In this document: positions 1-5,421 of the stretch, piece by piece | Numbering within the stretch: the stretch's first letter is position 1 | Layout of the letters: every line of letters starts with the position of its first letter | Assembly (NCBI GenBank): GCA_017400025.1 | Contig: JAFQAF010000107.1 | Span: 1 to 5,421, forward strand | DNA: 5,421 bases | Direction: 5' to 3' | Origin: Oscillospiraceae bacterium | GTDB lineage: Bacteria > Bacillota_A > Clostridia > Oscillospirales > Ruminococcaceae | Notes under the pieces: generated by a model | What the model was told of the DNA's origin: nothing | The model's input: only the letters and a program-made list of their open reading frames with translations | Databases searched by the model: none | Translations under genes and position numbers: made by a program

Positions 1-86
1 CCACGATGCAATATTGGTTTCAGCATTGTGAATACGCCATCCTACATATCACATACTGAAAATCGATTTGGCATTTTGGGTATGTC

Positions 87-115
87 TTGCCAACATTAAC
101 AAGGCAAATTTGAAT
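87..115 (+). promoter_or_regulatory. candidate sigma-A-type promoter for the SipW-cognate gene
   Basis: TTGCCA at 87-92 matches the -35 consensus at five of six positions. After a 17-base spacer, TTGAAT at 110-115 matches the -10 consensus at four of six. Transcription would start near 122, leaving a leader of about 37 bases before the ATG at 159. The -10 box is weak, and in AT-rich DNA such pairs arise by chance. It is the best-spaced pair I found ahead of the first gene. The -10 also forms the left arm of the inverted repeat at 110-123. Confidence 0.28.
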
Positions 116-123
116 TCATTCAA
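110..123. promoter_or_regulatory. operator-like inverted repeat over the candidate -10
   Basis: TTGAAT (110-115) and ATTCAA (118-123) are perfect six-base inverted arms separated by TC. The site covers the candidate -10 box, where a bound repressor would block initiation. A dimeric regulator site is inferred from symmetry and position only; no regulator gene is in the window. A further inverted pair lies just upstream (TTGCC 87-91 and GGCAA 103-107), also paired by TTGGCA at 68-73 with TGCCAA at 88-93. Confidence 0.25.
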
Positions 124-158
124 CTTACAGGTTGTTTGTATAGAAAGGTAAAACGCAT

Positions 159-635
159 ATGAAAAAGAAAATCTTTTCATTGGCAATGGTAATATGCTGT
201 TTGGCTGTGCTTACCATCAGCGGTACTCTGGCGTATTTTACCGCAGAAGATACAGCTACAAACGTTATTACCACCGGTACAATTGATATCGACCTGAAAG
301 AAACCATTGGCGTAGACCCCGAAACCGGTGAGGATATTCCTTTCACCGATGTTACAGGCGTTATGCCATCACAGGCAATAGACAAAATTGTCACCGTAAA
401 AAATATCAATGACGCTATGCCGGCATTTGTGCGTGTCCGTGTAACACCTACCATCACGCTGGCACAGGAATATGCAGATAAACAGGACGAAATTGACCTC
501 TCCCTTATCAGCATAGACTACAACACACGGCACTGGACTTACAACGAAGAAGACGGCTACTGGTACTATAACGAAATCCTGGAAACAAATACAGAAACAC
601 CTGTCCTTTTCACAAAGGTTACATTTGCACCGTAA
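159..635 (+). CDS. SipW-cognate signal peptide protein (TasA/camelysin-like), truncated by in-frame TAA
   Basis: This encodes an exported protein of 158 residues. The start is an ATG preceded by AGAAAGG at 142-148. The N-terminus is a SipW-cognate signal peptide: a Lys-rich tip (MKKK), a hydrophobic core to about residue 21, then the hallmark GTLAYFT at 22-28, followed by DTATNVITTG, where processing by the SipW-type signal peptidase and the start of the mature beta-sandwich are expected. Known members (TasA, camelysin/M73-related) form extracellular fibres or surface proteins; activity here is inferred from the family only. Further family-like segments are VKNINDAMPAFVRVRV (about 79-94), the aromatic stretch HWTYNEEDGYWYYNE (125-139) and TPVLFTKVTFAP at the end. 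The frame stops at TAA 633-635, but the missing C-terminal strand is encoded immediately downstream in the same frame. The product is therefore probably a truncated and possibly unstable form of a 198-residue protein. No SipW peptidase gene is in the window. Confidence 0.85.
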   Translation: MKKKIFSLAMVICCLAVLTISGTLAYFTAEDTATNVITTGTIDIDLKETIGVDPETGEDIPFTDVTGVMPSQAIDKIVTVKNINDAMPAFVRVRVTPTITLAQEYADKQDEIDLSLISIDYNTRHWTYNEEDGYWYYNEILETNTETPVLFTKVTFAP

Positions 636-758
636 ATGGGAAATATGTACCAGGGTGCTACAGTTACTATAGACGTACGGGCCGAAGCAGTCCAGGTCAA
701 AAACAATCCGGGCACCACAGCTCTCACAGCGCAGGGCTGGCCGGCCCCACAGACTTAA
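636..758 (+). pseudogene. detached C-terminal end of the SipW-cognate protein gene
   Basis: Directly after the TAA, in the same frame, 40 codons run from ATG 636 to a second TAA at 756-758. The peptide starts MGNMYQGATVTIDVRAEAVQ and ends with TTALTAQGWPAPQT. From family knowledge, the last strand of SipW-cognate proteins in gut clostridia looks like this: a MGN-Y-ATVTIDV strand, then a Val-Gln pair, a short Asn/Gly loop and a terminal GW. So 159-758 was most likely one gene of about 199 codons. Independent translation is unlikely: the nearest Shine-Dalgarno-like sequence (AAAGGT, 614-619) is 16 bases from the ATG, and the peptide would lack a signal sequence. An error in the sequenced base is an alternative. 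Confidence 0.75.
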
Positions 759-764
759 GGAGGT
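757..764 (+). promoter_or_regulatory. strong ribosome binding site for the 27-codon mini-ORF
   Basis: AAGGAGGT is close to a full anti-Shine-Dalgarno match. It overlaps the stop codon of the SipW-cognate frame and sits six bases before the ATG at 771. This spacing is the main reason to take the short downstream frame seriously. Confidence 0.6.
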
Positions 765-770
765 AAGCTT

Positions 771-854
771 ATGAAACTGAATATGACTTATCTCTTCGCC
801 CTGCCAAAAGCAGAGCACACAGAAAAAACAGAAAAAGGAGGTAAAACAGAATGA
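771..854 (+). CDS. 27-residue mini-ORF coupled to the giant surface protein gene
   Basis: This short frame starts MKLNMTYLFALPKAEHT and continues as a Lys/Glu/Thr/Gly-rich tail to TGA at 852-854. It has an excellent Shine-Dalgarno (757-764). Its stop overlaps the next start as ATGA at 851-854, the classic layout for translational coupling, and its 3' half contains the GGAGGT (837-842) that serves the next gene. The peptide has no clear signal sequence, transmembrane helix or motif that I recognise. It may be a translated leader that keeps ribosomes flowing into the giant gene, a remnant of a lost gene, or a real microprotein. The sequence supports translation better than any particular function. 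Confidence 0.4.
   Translation: MKLNMTYLFALPKAEHTEKTEKGGKTE
837..842 (+). promoter_or_regulatory. ribosome binding site of the giant surface protein gene
   Basis: GGAGGT lies eight bases before ATG 851. Together with the signal peptide that begins at once, it fixes this start over later in-frame ATGs. It lies within the coding part of the mini-ORF, so ribosomes finishing that peptide pass over it. Confidence 0.7.
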
Positions 855-952
855 TTAAAATCAGTAAAACAACAAAAAGAATAGTTTCATCTGTTCTCAG
901 CTTTGCTATGATTCTGTCTATGTTTACCTCATGGCCTATGCCGGTATTTGCT
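851..952 (+). other. Sec signal peptide of the giant protein
   Basis: Residues 1-34: four basic residues in the first ten (K3, K6, K9, R10), a hydrophobic stretch from I11 to F25, and a V-F-A site at 32-34 followed by acidic DDE. It lacks the LAYFT-type motif of the neighbouring SipW-cognate protein, so the two products should be processed by different signal peptidases. Confidence 0.85.
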
Positions 953-3900
953 GACGATGAAACCGGCACACCGGGCACAGAAACAGTGGAAGCTACACCG
1001 GCACCTGAAGCAACAGATGCACCTGAAGCTACACCAACTCCGGAGCCGACAGCTACACCGGAACCTACAGCTGAACCTACAGCTACACCACGGCCGGTGG
1101 AAATTAAAGAATGGACTTATGACACTGACCCTACAGGTGTTAAAGTTACAGCTGTAATGCCAACAGATGCAACTGTTTCCATTGAAAAAGCAGTACCTTT
1201 GCGGGGGACAGAGCATTGGCTTATCTGGGAAAAGTCTGTTTTCTATAAGATAGAAATTACAGACGGCGAAGGTAAATCATACCATCCTGAAACTGGTATT
1301 GGTGTTACATTCCCGGTAAGTGAAGGCCTTTTTGAAGATGGTACAACACTTATACCATACTCAATTTACAGCACAACAGATTTCTATGCCTACAATGAAA
1401 TCACATATAATACTAACGAAGGCCTGTACTATCCTTATGACGATACAGGTATAGTTGGTGTTACACTGCCTGTTGATATACAGGTAGGCGACGCTGATGT
1501 AGAAGCAGTAGTGGGCTCCGGCGCACTTACTTTCTACGATGCAGTATATGGAGACCTGGTTTACAGCAAGACTGTAAATGTAACAAATGAAGATATTCTC
1601 ATAGTTGGCAGCAAAGATACTCTGACAGTTGGCTCAAAAACAGTGTATGTTTACTATATTGAAGACTACACAGGTGAAAATGCAGAAATTCTCGAAGCTC
1701 TTGGTGAAGGCTACACTTATGTTCTCTGTTCAGATGTTGAGGAATATAAAGGCGCTGAAGAGCCTGAAATTCCAACTGTCAACCAGACTCTTACAGACAA
1801 AAACGGCACTGGCATTACTGTAAAAGGTGACCTGCCGGAAGGTGTAACTCTGGAAGTAACAGAACTGGACCCTGCAACTGTTGATTTTGTTGCAAACACA
1901 AATCTGTATCCTCTTGGCACAACAACAAAAGCTTACGATATCAAGCTTGTTATGCCGGGTGGCACAGAATATGACCCTGACGGTTATGTTACAATCAAAA
2001 TCACAAAAGACAATCTGGAAATAAACGGCAGCACAGGTGTTGTAGTTTATTCTGAATACAATGAACAGGTGGAAATGATTGGCCCTGTTATGTACGGCGG
2101 TAAAAATTTCAATCTGTCAATTGATCACACCGGCGAATTTGTATTCACAGACCTTTTCAAAGAGGCCGGTCTTGAAGATATAGAGGGTAAATTCAACAAA
2201 GAAACAGTTACCCTTTATACAGACCTTTTCCCATCTGCAAGAACATATATGCTTACTGATGCAACAAAATATGGTGTTACAAGCAGCAGATATTTTGTAG
2301 ATCAGAACGATGTAAAATGGCGCAAACTTGACGAAGGTTTCGAAGATGAAAATGATGAGTACTATGTATGGGTAAAGGATGAAGATATTACACAGTGCGA
2401 ACTGCTTCCGCAGCAGCAGCTGGTGGATAAAGCCACAGGTATCAAAGTGGAGGGCAGACTGCCGGAAGGCGTACAGCTGACTGTTGTTCCTCTTTCAAAA
2501 GATGATGTTACTATCGACCAGGACAAATATCCGCTGAATGCAGATATGTTTATGTACGATATTACTCTCACTCTGGACGGCCAGGAATATCAGCCGGAAG
2601 ATTCTGTTTCCATTATCTTCCCAAGAGAAATATGCGTATTTGAAGATGGTCTGTTCTATGTGGTTTATCACGTGCATAATGACGGCACTGTTGATGTAAT
2701 GGGCCCGTACGGTTATATCACAGGCGATATCAGAATCACAGTAGACAGCTTCTCCAGCTTTGGTTTCTCTGAAGATTTTGTATACGAAGAATATGACGAA
2801 CCATTCCCGGTAGTGTTTAAAGCTACACCGGCAAATCTTTATCAGGGCCACAGCGCAGACGTTGCTGCTGTTTCTGTAAATGTAACACACAAAGATATAG
2901 TATATGCATACTCCAAATGGACATCCAAAGATGAAACCACATCCAGATACTATATTGAATACAGACTTGTGGAAGGCGATGAAAACTTTAACAGCGAACT
3001 GTACAATACAATCAATGGCATAGGCACAGTGCCTGCCAATGCTGTAAATGTGCGGGATGTTAAAGAATATATCCCTACAGTAGACCAGGATGTAACAGAC
3101 CCTGCAACAGGCATTACTGTTTCAGGTAAACTGCCGGAAGGCACTACTGTTACAGTAACAGAAAAATCCCTGGACGATATTTCCCTGGATACATCAAAAT
3201 ACCCTCTGGGTAAAACAACAAAAATATTTGATATCACCCTTTCCTACAAAGGTGCTGAATATCAGCCGGATGACTATGTAACTATCAAACTGCCAAAGGA
3301 CACTCTGGCAATGGGTGAAAACAAAGGCCTGGCAATCTACCATATCCACGATGGTGAAACAGAAGTTATAGGTCCTGTAGTTTATGCAGGCAATAATCTC
3401 AATCTTTCTGTAGACAATTTCTCCGACTTTGTATTTACAGACGCCTTTGGCGAAGGTTATGCAACAGGCTGGAGAGGTTTCCTGAACAAAGACCAGGTTA
3501 CTGTTTATCAGAATCCATTCCCGGATGCTGATTCCTTTGTATTTGAAAACGCCAATAACTACGAAGTTAAAGGCGATATCTACTACACAGCAGATGATGG
3601 CTCTATGTGGCTGAAACTGGAAACAGCTATCAGTGATGATAATGACGAAGTGTATAAATATGTGAAATCAGAAGATGTGTTTATCACATATCTGGATGAT
3701 GAATGTGTGTTTATACCTGCAACAAACTTTACTCAGGTAGCACACTTACGACAGACACCTGTTACCCAGGCTGCAGCATATACAGCCCGCTCAGCTATGT
3801 CAACATTCGCTCTTGATAATTACGGCTTAGCCACAGCAGCAGAAGAAAATCAGGATTCTGATGGAAATGGCCTTATTATCAGCAAATATGTATCCCCTAC

Positions 3901-5421
3901 ACCGGATGCAAACGGACACTATACTGTCCGTCTGGATGCTTATGTAACAGGTAATGTTACTGTCACCCGCAAATCCATCCCTACAGATATCGTTCTGGTT
4001 CTTGACCAGTCAGGTTCTATGACTGGTAAAATGGGTGAGTACGAGGAATCTGTACTCAGCGGTTATGCACAGAACTACTATGGCACCTCCAGCCCTATAT
4101 ATGTAAAAGATGGTAATAGTAAGTATCCTGTTACAGTTACTAGAGATCAGGTAACTACAACAACGTATACGCCATATAATACAAATAACTATAATTTATA
4201 TCGTTACTATTCTGATAATTTATATGCATTAGATGAATATGGAGAATACTGTAAGGTTGATGTAGAAAGAACAGGGTCTCAAGACAATAGATTGTATACC
4301 TATACATATACAGATAGTCAAGGCGATGACCACACAGTAGAATCACCTTATTGGGATACAAATCCCAATAGTGCAATTCAGCTGTATAGTAAAAACGAAG
4401 GTAATACAACTTATACTTATACTTACACTTATAAAGACAATACAGGAACAGAACATTCCGAAACATTCAACAGAAATACAAACATTACTCGGAATAAATA
4501 CTACACAGCTTCATTTGATGAAACAGCAGGCGAAGTTCGTCTTACAGCTCTTAAGAAAGCTGTACAGACCTTTGTTGAATCCGTTGCAGAAGATGCCAAG
4601 GGTGAAGACAATGCTTATGGAACAGCAGACGATATCAACCACCGTATAGCTGTTGTTGGCTTTGGACGCGGTAACTATACAAGTGGCAATAGTGGCAGGT
4701 TCCATAATACAGAATTGTTTGTTGGTTCAAGTGAATACACCTACAATGCTGGAGATTCAAACAATGCTAATAACACCAATGCCGCACAGCAGCATTATGC
4801 CCAAGCTATGCAGGATATGAATATCCAGGCAGACCATAATACTGTACGTGCTACAGTAGGCTATGACGCCAATGGCGATGGTGACTGGGATGACAACAAT
4901 GATATCGGCGGCAAACTTACTGCAAGCGGCGGTACATACGTAAACCTTGGTATGGAACTTGCAAATGGTATATTGAATGCTGAAACAGGCTATAAATATA
5001 ACGAAGAAGAAACCCAGCGTAATAAAGTAGTTATTGTATTTACTGACGGCGCACCTGGTTACGATGGTGACTGGGATGGTAGTAGCTATGGTAATAGCGG
5101 TGACGCAGATAAAGTAGCGGACAGAGCAATTGAACAGGCCAGAATCACAAAAAATACCCATGGTGCAACAGTATATACTATCGGTATTTTTGGCGGTGCT
5201 GATGCTGGTAATTTCACAATTGATACAGAAAACAACACTGTAACATTGGGATATGCAGCATACGATTATAATGATAACTCTGACACTCAGGCTTCTGCAA
5301 ACTCTAACAGATATATGCACTACCTGTCCTCAAACTTCACACCTGCAGAAAGTGCAACTTCTGCAGATATGGAAGACCCAGGTCCGGGTAATGAAACATT
5401 CCCAAGGACTAATGGAGTGCC
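851..5421 (+). CDS. giant secreted multi-module VWA-domain surface protein, 3' partial
   Basis: The frame is open for 1523 codons with no stop and leaves the window mid-codon. Domains in order: Sec signal peptide (1-34; basic MIKISKTTKR tip, hydrophobic core, cleavage expected after VFA); Pro/Thr/Glu/Ala linker (about 48-83); four diverged modules (about 85-305, 310-517, 518-740, 741-947); linker (948-1044) with a beta-rich part (NGLIISKYV then GHYTVRLDAYVTGNV) typical of what precedes VWA domains in clostridial surface proteins; VWA domain (about 1045-1496). Visible MIDAS residues are D1052-S1054-S1056 in LVLDQSGSM, probably T1362 in SGGTYVNLG, and D1399 in VVIVFTDGAP. VWA domains bind ligands through a divalent metal, so a role in adhesion or pilus-tip-like binding is inferred. 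Pilin-like domains and an LPxTG-type anchor would lie beyond 5421 and are not seen. The gene sits four bases into the mini-ORF stop and is probably co-transcribed with the SipW-cognate gene. Codon use changes along its length and the VWA domain carries a large insertion; both are reported separately. Confidence 0.93.
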   Translation, partial: MIKISKTTKRIVSSVLSFAMILSMFTSWPMPVFADDETGTPGTETVEATPAPEATDAPEATPTPEPTATPEPTAEPTATPRPVEIKEWTYDTDPTGVKVTAVMPTDATVSIEKAVPLRGTEHWLIWEKSVFYKIEITDGEGKSYHPETGIGVTFPVSEGLFEDGTTLIPYSIYSTTDFYAYNEITYNTNEGLYYPYDDTGIVGVTLPVDIQVGDADVEAVVGSGALTFYDAVYGDLVYSKTVNVTNEDILIVGSKDTLTVGSKTVYVYYIEDYTGENAEILEALGEGYTYVLCSDVEEYKGAEEPEIPTVNQTLTDKNGTGITVKGDLPEGVTLEVTELDPATVDFVANTNLYPLGTTTKAYDIKLVMPGGTEYDPDGYVTIKITKDNLEINGSTGVVVYSEYNEQVEMIGPVMYGGKNFNLSIDHTGEFVFTDLFKEAGLEDIEGKFNKETVTLYTDLFPSARTYMLTDATKYGVTSSRYFVDQNDVKWRKLDEGFEDENDEYYVWVKDEDITQCELLPQQQLVDKATGIKVEGRLPEGVQLTVVPLSKDDVTIDQDKYPLNADMFMYDITLTLDGQEYQPEDSVSIIFPREICVFEDGLFYVVYHVHNDGTVDVMGPYGYITGDIRITVDSFSSFGFSEDFVYEEYDEPFPVVFKATPANLYQGHSADVAAVSVNVTHKDIVYAYSKWTSKDETTSRYYIEYRLVEGDENFNSELYNTINGIGTVPANAVNVRDVKEYIPTVDQDVTDPATGITVSGKLPEGTTVTVTEKSLDDISLDTSKYPLGKTTKIFDITLSYKGAEYQPDDYVTIKLPKDTLAMGENKGLAIYHIHDGETEVIGPVVYAGNNLNLSVDNFSDFVFTDAFGEGYATGWRGFLNKDQVTVYQNPFPDADSFVFENANNYEVKGDIYYTADDGSMWLKLETAISDDNDEVYKYVKSEDVFITYLDDECVFIPATNFTQVAHLRQTPVTQAAAYTARSAMSTFALDNYGLATAAEENQDSDGNGLIISKYVSPTPDANGHYTVRLDAYVTGNVTVTRKSIPTDIVLVLDQSGSMTGKMGEYEESVLSGYAQNYYGTSSPIYVKDGNSKYPVTVTRDQVTTTTYTPYNTNNYNLYRYYSDNLYALDEYGEYCKVDVERTGSQDNRLYTYTYTDSQGDDHTVESPYWDTNPNSAIQLYSKNEGNTTYTYTYTYKDNTGTEHSETFNRNTNITRNKYYTASFDETAGEVRLTALKKAVQTFVESVAEDAKGEDNAYGTADDINHRIAVVGFGRGNYTSGNSGRFHNTELFVGSSEYTYNAGDSNNANNTNAAQQHYAQAMQDMNIQADHNTVRATVGYDANGDGDWDDNNDIGGKLTASGGTYVNLGMELANGILNAETGYKYNEEETQRNKVVIVFTDGAPGYDGDWDGSSYGNSGDADKVADRAIEQARITKNTHGATVYTIGIFGGADAGNFTIDTENNTVTLGYAAYDYNDNSDTQASANSNRYMHYLSSNFTPAESATSADMEDPGPGNETFPRTNGV
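992..1099 (+). repeat. Pro/Thr/Glu/Ala linker repeat
   Basis: Residues 48-83 consist almost only of A, T, P and E in units such as ATPEP, PEPTA and EPTAT, encoded by near-repeats of gctacaccggaacct type. Such linkers are usually extended spacers just after the signal peptide. The repeated 12-15 base units could expand or contract in frame. Confidence 0.85.
1100..1765 (+). repeat. module 1 of 4, most diverged copy
   Basis: Residues about 84-305. It shares the TGVKVTAVMP strand (96-104), which corresponds to TGITV-G-LPEG of the later copies, but has MPTD where they have LPEG. A central stretch with a YHPETGIGVTF segment matches EYxPDDYVTIK of the others. The second half (GALTFYDAVYGDLVY onwards) matches the second halves of copies 2-4 by position and Val/Tyr pattern. 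I do not recognise a named family. Confidence 0.5.
1775..2401 (+). repeat. module 2 of 4
   Basis: Residues about 309-517. Key landmarks are TGITVKGDLPEG (L at 328), YDIKLVMPGGTEYDPDGYVTI, a GPVMYGGKNFNLSID strand, FVFTDLF closing the first half, then a second half beginning FNKETVTLYTDLFP and ending YYVWVKDEDI. The second half has the beta-strand pattern of an SH3-like domain (an opening VTLY strand, a closing WVKDEDI strand), a weak inference. Fold assignment needs structure prediction. Confidence 0.7.
2402..3070 (+). repeat. module 3 of 4
   Basis: Residues about 518-740. It repeats the module 2 landmarks: TGIKVEGRLPEG (L at 537), KYPLN, YDITLTLDGQEYQPEDSVSI, a GPYGYITGDIRITVDSFSSF strand and FGFSEDF. 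The second half (FKATPANLYQGHSADV onwards) is longer and more diverged than in copies 2 and 4, with VNVTHKDIVY resembling VNVTNEDILI of module 1. Confidence 0.7.
3071..3691 (+). repeat. module 4 of 4
   Basis: Residues about 741-947. Landmarks are TGITVSGKLPEG (L at 761), KYPLGKTTKIFDITL, EYQPDDYVTIKLPKD, a GPVVYAGNNLNLSVDNFSDF strand and FVFTDAF. The second half runs from FLNKDQVTVYQNPFP to YKYVKSEDVFITY, closely parallel to module 2. Modules 2 and 4 look more like each other than either does to module 3, which may reflect the order of duplication. Confidence 0.7.
4040..4516 (+). other. Tyr/Thr/Asn-rich insertion inside the VWA domain
   Basis: Residues 1064-1222 separate the DxSxS strand from the first VWA helix, which normally follow each other closely. 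About 26 of the 159 residues are tyrosine, with many Thr and Asn. It holds a YVKDGNSKYPVTVT hairpin-like segment and two related blocks with runs of alternating Thr and Tyr. Leu is mostly coded by TTA/TTG here (four of five). It sits at the metal-dependent face, so it could shape or cover the ligand site; that is inference. Confidence 0.75.
4292..4468 (+). repeat. duplicated Tyr-Thr hairpin blocks, including a four-unit hexanucleotide run
   Basis: LYTYTYTDSQGDDHTVES (from 4292) and TYTYTYTYKDNTGTEHSETF (from 4406) share the pattern alternating Thr/Tyr, then a charged Gly turn, then His and a Glu-Ser/Thr end, about 114 bases apart. At 4409-4432 the DNA is four copies of a hexamer of act-tat type with one silent change, which could change length in frame by slippage. 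Confidence 0.6.

Larger units (their letters stand above)
3983..5338 (+). other. von Willebrand factor A domain with large insertion
   Basis: Residues about 1045-1496. The first strand TDIVLVLDQSGSM carries the DxSxS metal motif (1052-1056). After an insertion, the first helix appears as VRLTALKKAVQTFVESV, followed by IAVVGFG (second strand), SGGTYVNLGMELANGIL (likely metal-binding T1362 and helix), VVIVFTDGAPG (D1399) and GATVYTIGIFGGAD (late strand). A usual VWA domain is about 180-200 residues; this one is about 450 because of the insertion after the first motif and smaller Asn/Asp-rich loops. The metal-binding residues look intact, so ligand binding is plausible. Confidence 0.9.

Noticed and set aside
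1..99. Open frame from the window edge, ending NRFGILGMSCQH at TAA 97-99, as the 3' end of an upstream gene
   Set aside because: Only 32 codons are visible, no family pattern is recognisable, and a stretch this short is open by chance often enough. It remains possible.
636..758. Independent 40-residue gene starting at ATG 636
   Set aside because: It is in frame with the upstream gene, completes its expected fold, and lacks a well-spaced Shine-Dalgarno and a signal peptide.
369..818. Minus-strand open frame opposite the SipW-cognate gene
   Set aside because: It is antisense to a well-supported signal-peptide gene, and its predicted product is Cys/Phe-rich with no recognisable motif.
948..1157. 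Plus-strand frame-shifted ORF over the Pro/Thr linker
   Set aside because: The repetitive linker gives open alternative frames with Gln/Leu/His-rich nonsense; the frame from 851 has the signal peptide and ribosome binding site.
1100..3691. Recent tandem DNA duplication of the modules
   Set aside because: Protein landmarks repeat but the DNA has diverged strongly, so the duplications are old and not a recent expansion or assembly artefact.
4040..4516. Variable region of a diversity-generating retroelement
   Set aside because: The segment is Tyr/Asn-rich, but there is no template repeat, no reverse transcriptase and no C-type lectin fold in the window; composition alone is not enough.
4757..5320. 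Long open frame on the minus strand opposite the VWA domain
   Set aside because: It is exactly antisense to a convincing VWA domain. It arises because the sense codons used there rarely make minus-strand stops. Its Cys/Ile/Val-rich product has no sensible domain and no ribosome binding site was evident.

Overview
The window looks like part of a surface-protein locus of a low-to-moderate GC Gram-positive anaerobe, probably a gut clostridium (Oscillospiraceae/Lachnospiraceae type). The evidence is strong GGAGG ribosome binding sites, a SipW-cognate signal peptide protein, and a very large Sec-exported protein with a Pro/Thr/Glu linker and a von Willebrand factor A (VWA) domain. The species cannot be fixed from the sequence. 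Everything supported is on the + strand.

Layout: 1-158 is a leader region with a weak promoter candidate and an operator-like inverted repeat. 159-635 encodes a SipW-cognate (TasA/camelysin-like) secreted protein whose frame is cut by a TAA at 633-635. The same frame reads on for 40 more codons (636-758) and encodes the usual C-terminal end of this family, so the gene appears broken by one nonsense codon. Next comes a 27-codon mini-ORF (771-854) with a near-perfect Shine-Dalgarno. Its stop overlaps the start of the giant gene (851 to beyond 5421) in an ATGA arrangement. The giant frame is open for 1523 codons without a stop and runs off the window.

The giant protein reads: signal peptide; Pro/Thr/Glu/Ala linker; four diverged copies of a roughly 210-225 residue module that I do not recognise as a named family; a linker; then a VWA domain with an intact-looking MIDAS and a Tyr/Thr/Asn-rich insertion of about 160 residues just after the DxSxS motif. 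Its C-terminus (pilin-like domains, sortase signal) would lie outside the window.

The three frames are tightly spaced and probably one transcription unit making exported surface or matrix proteins. The observations most worth following are the in-frame TAA in the SipW-cognate gene, the unnamed fourfold module, the Leu-codon shift near the module/VWA junction, the large VWA insertion, and the coupled mini-ORF.
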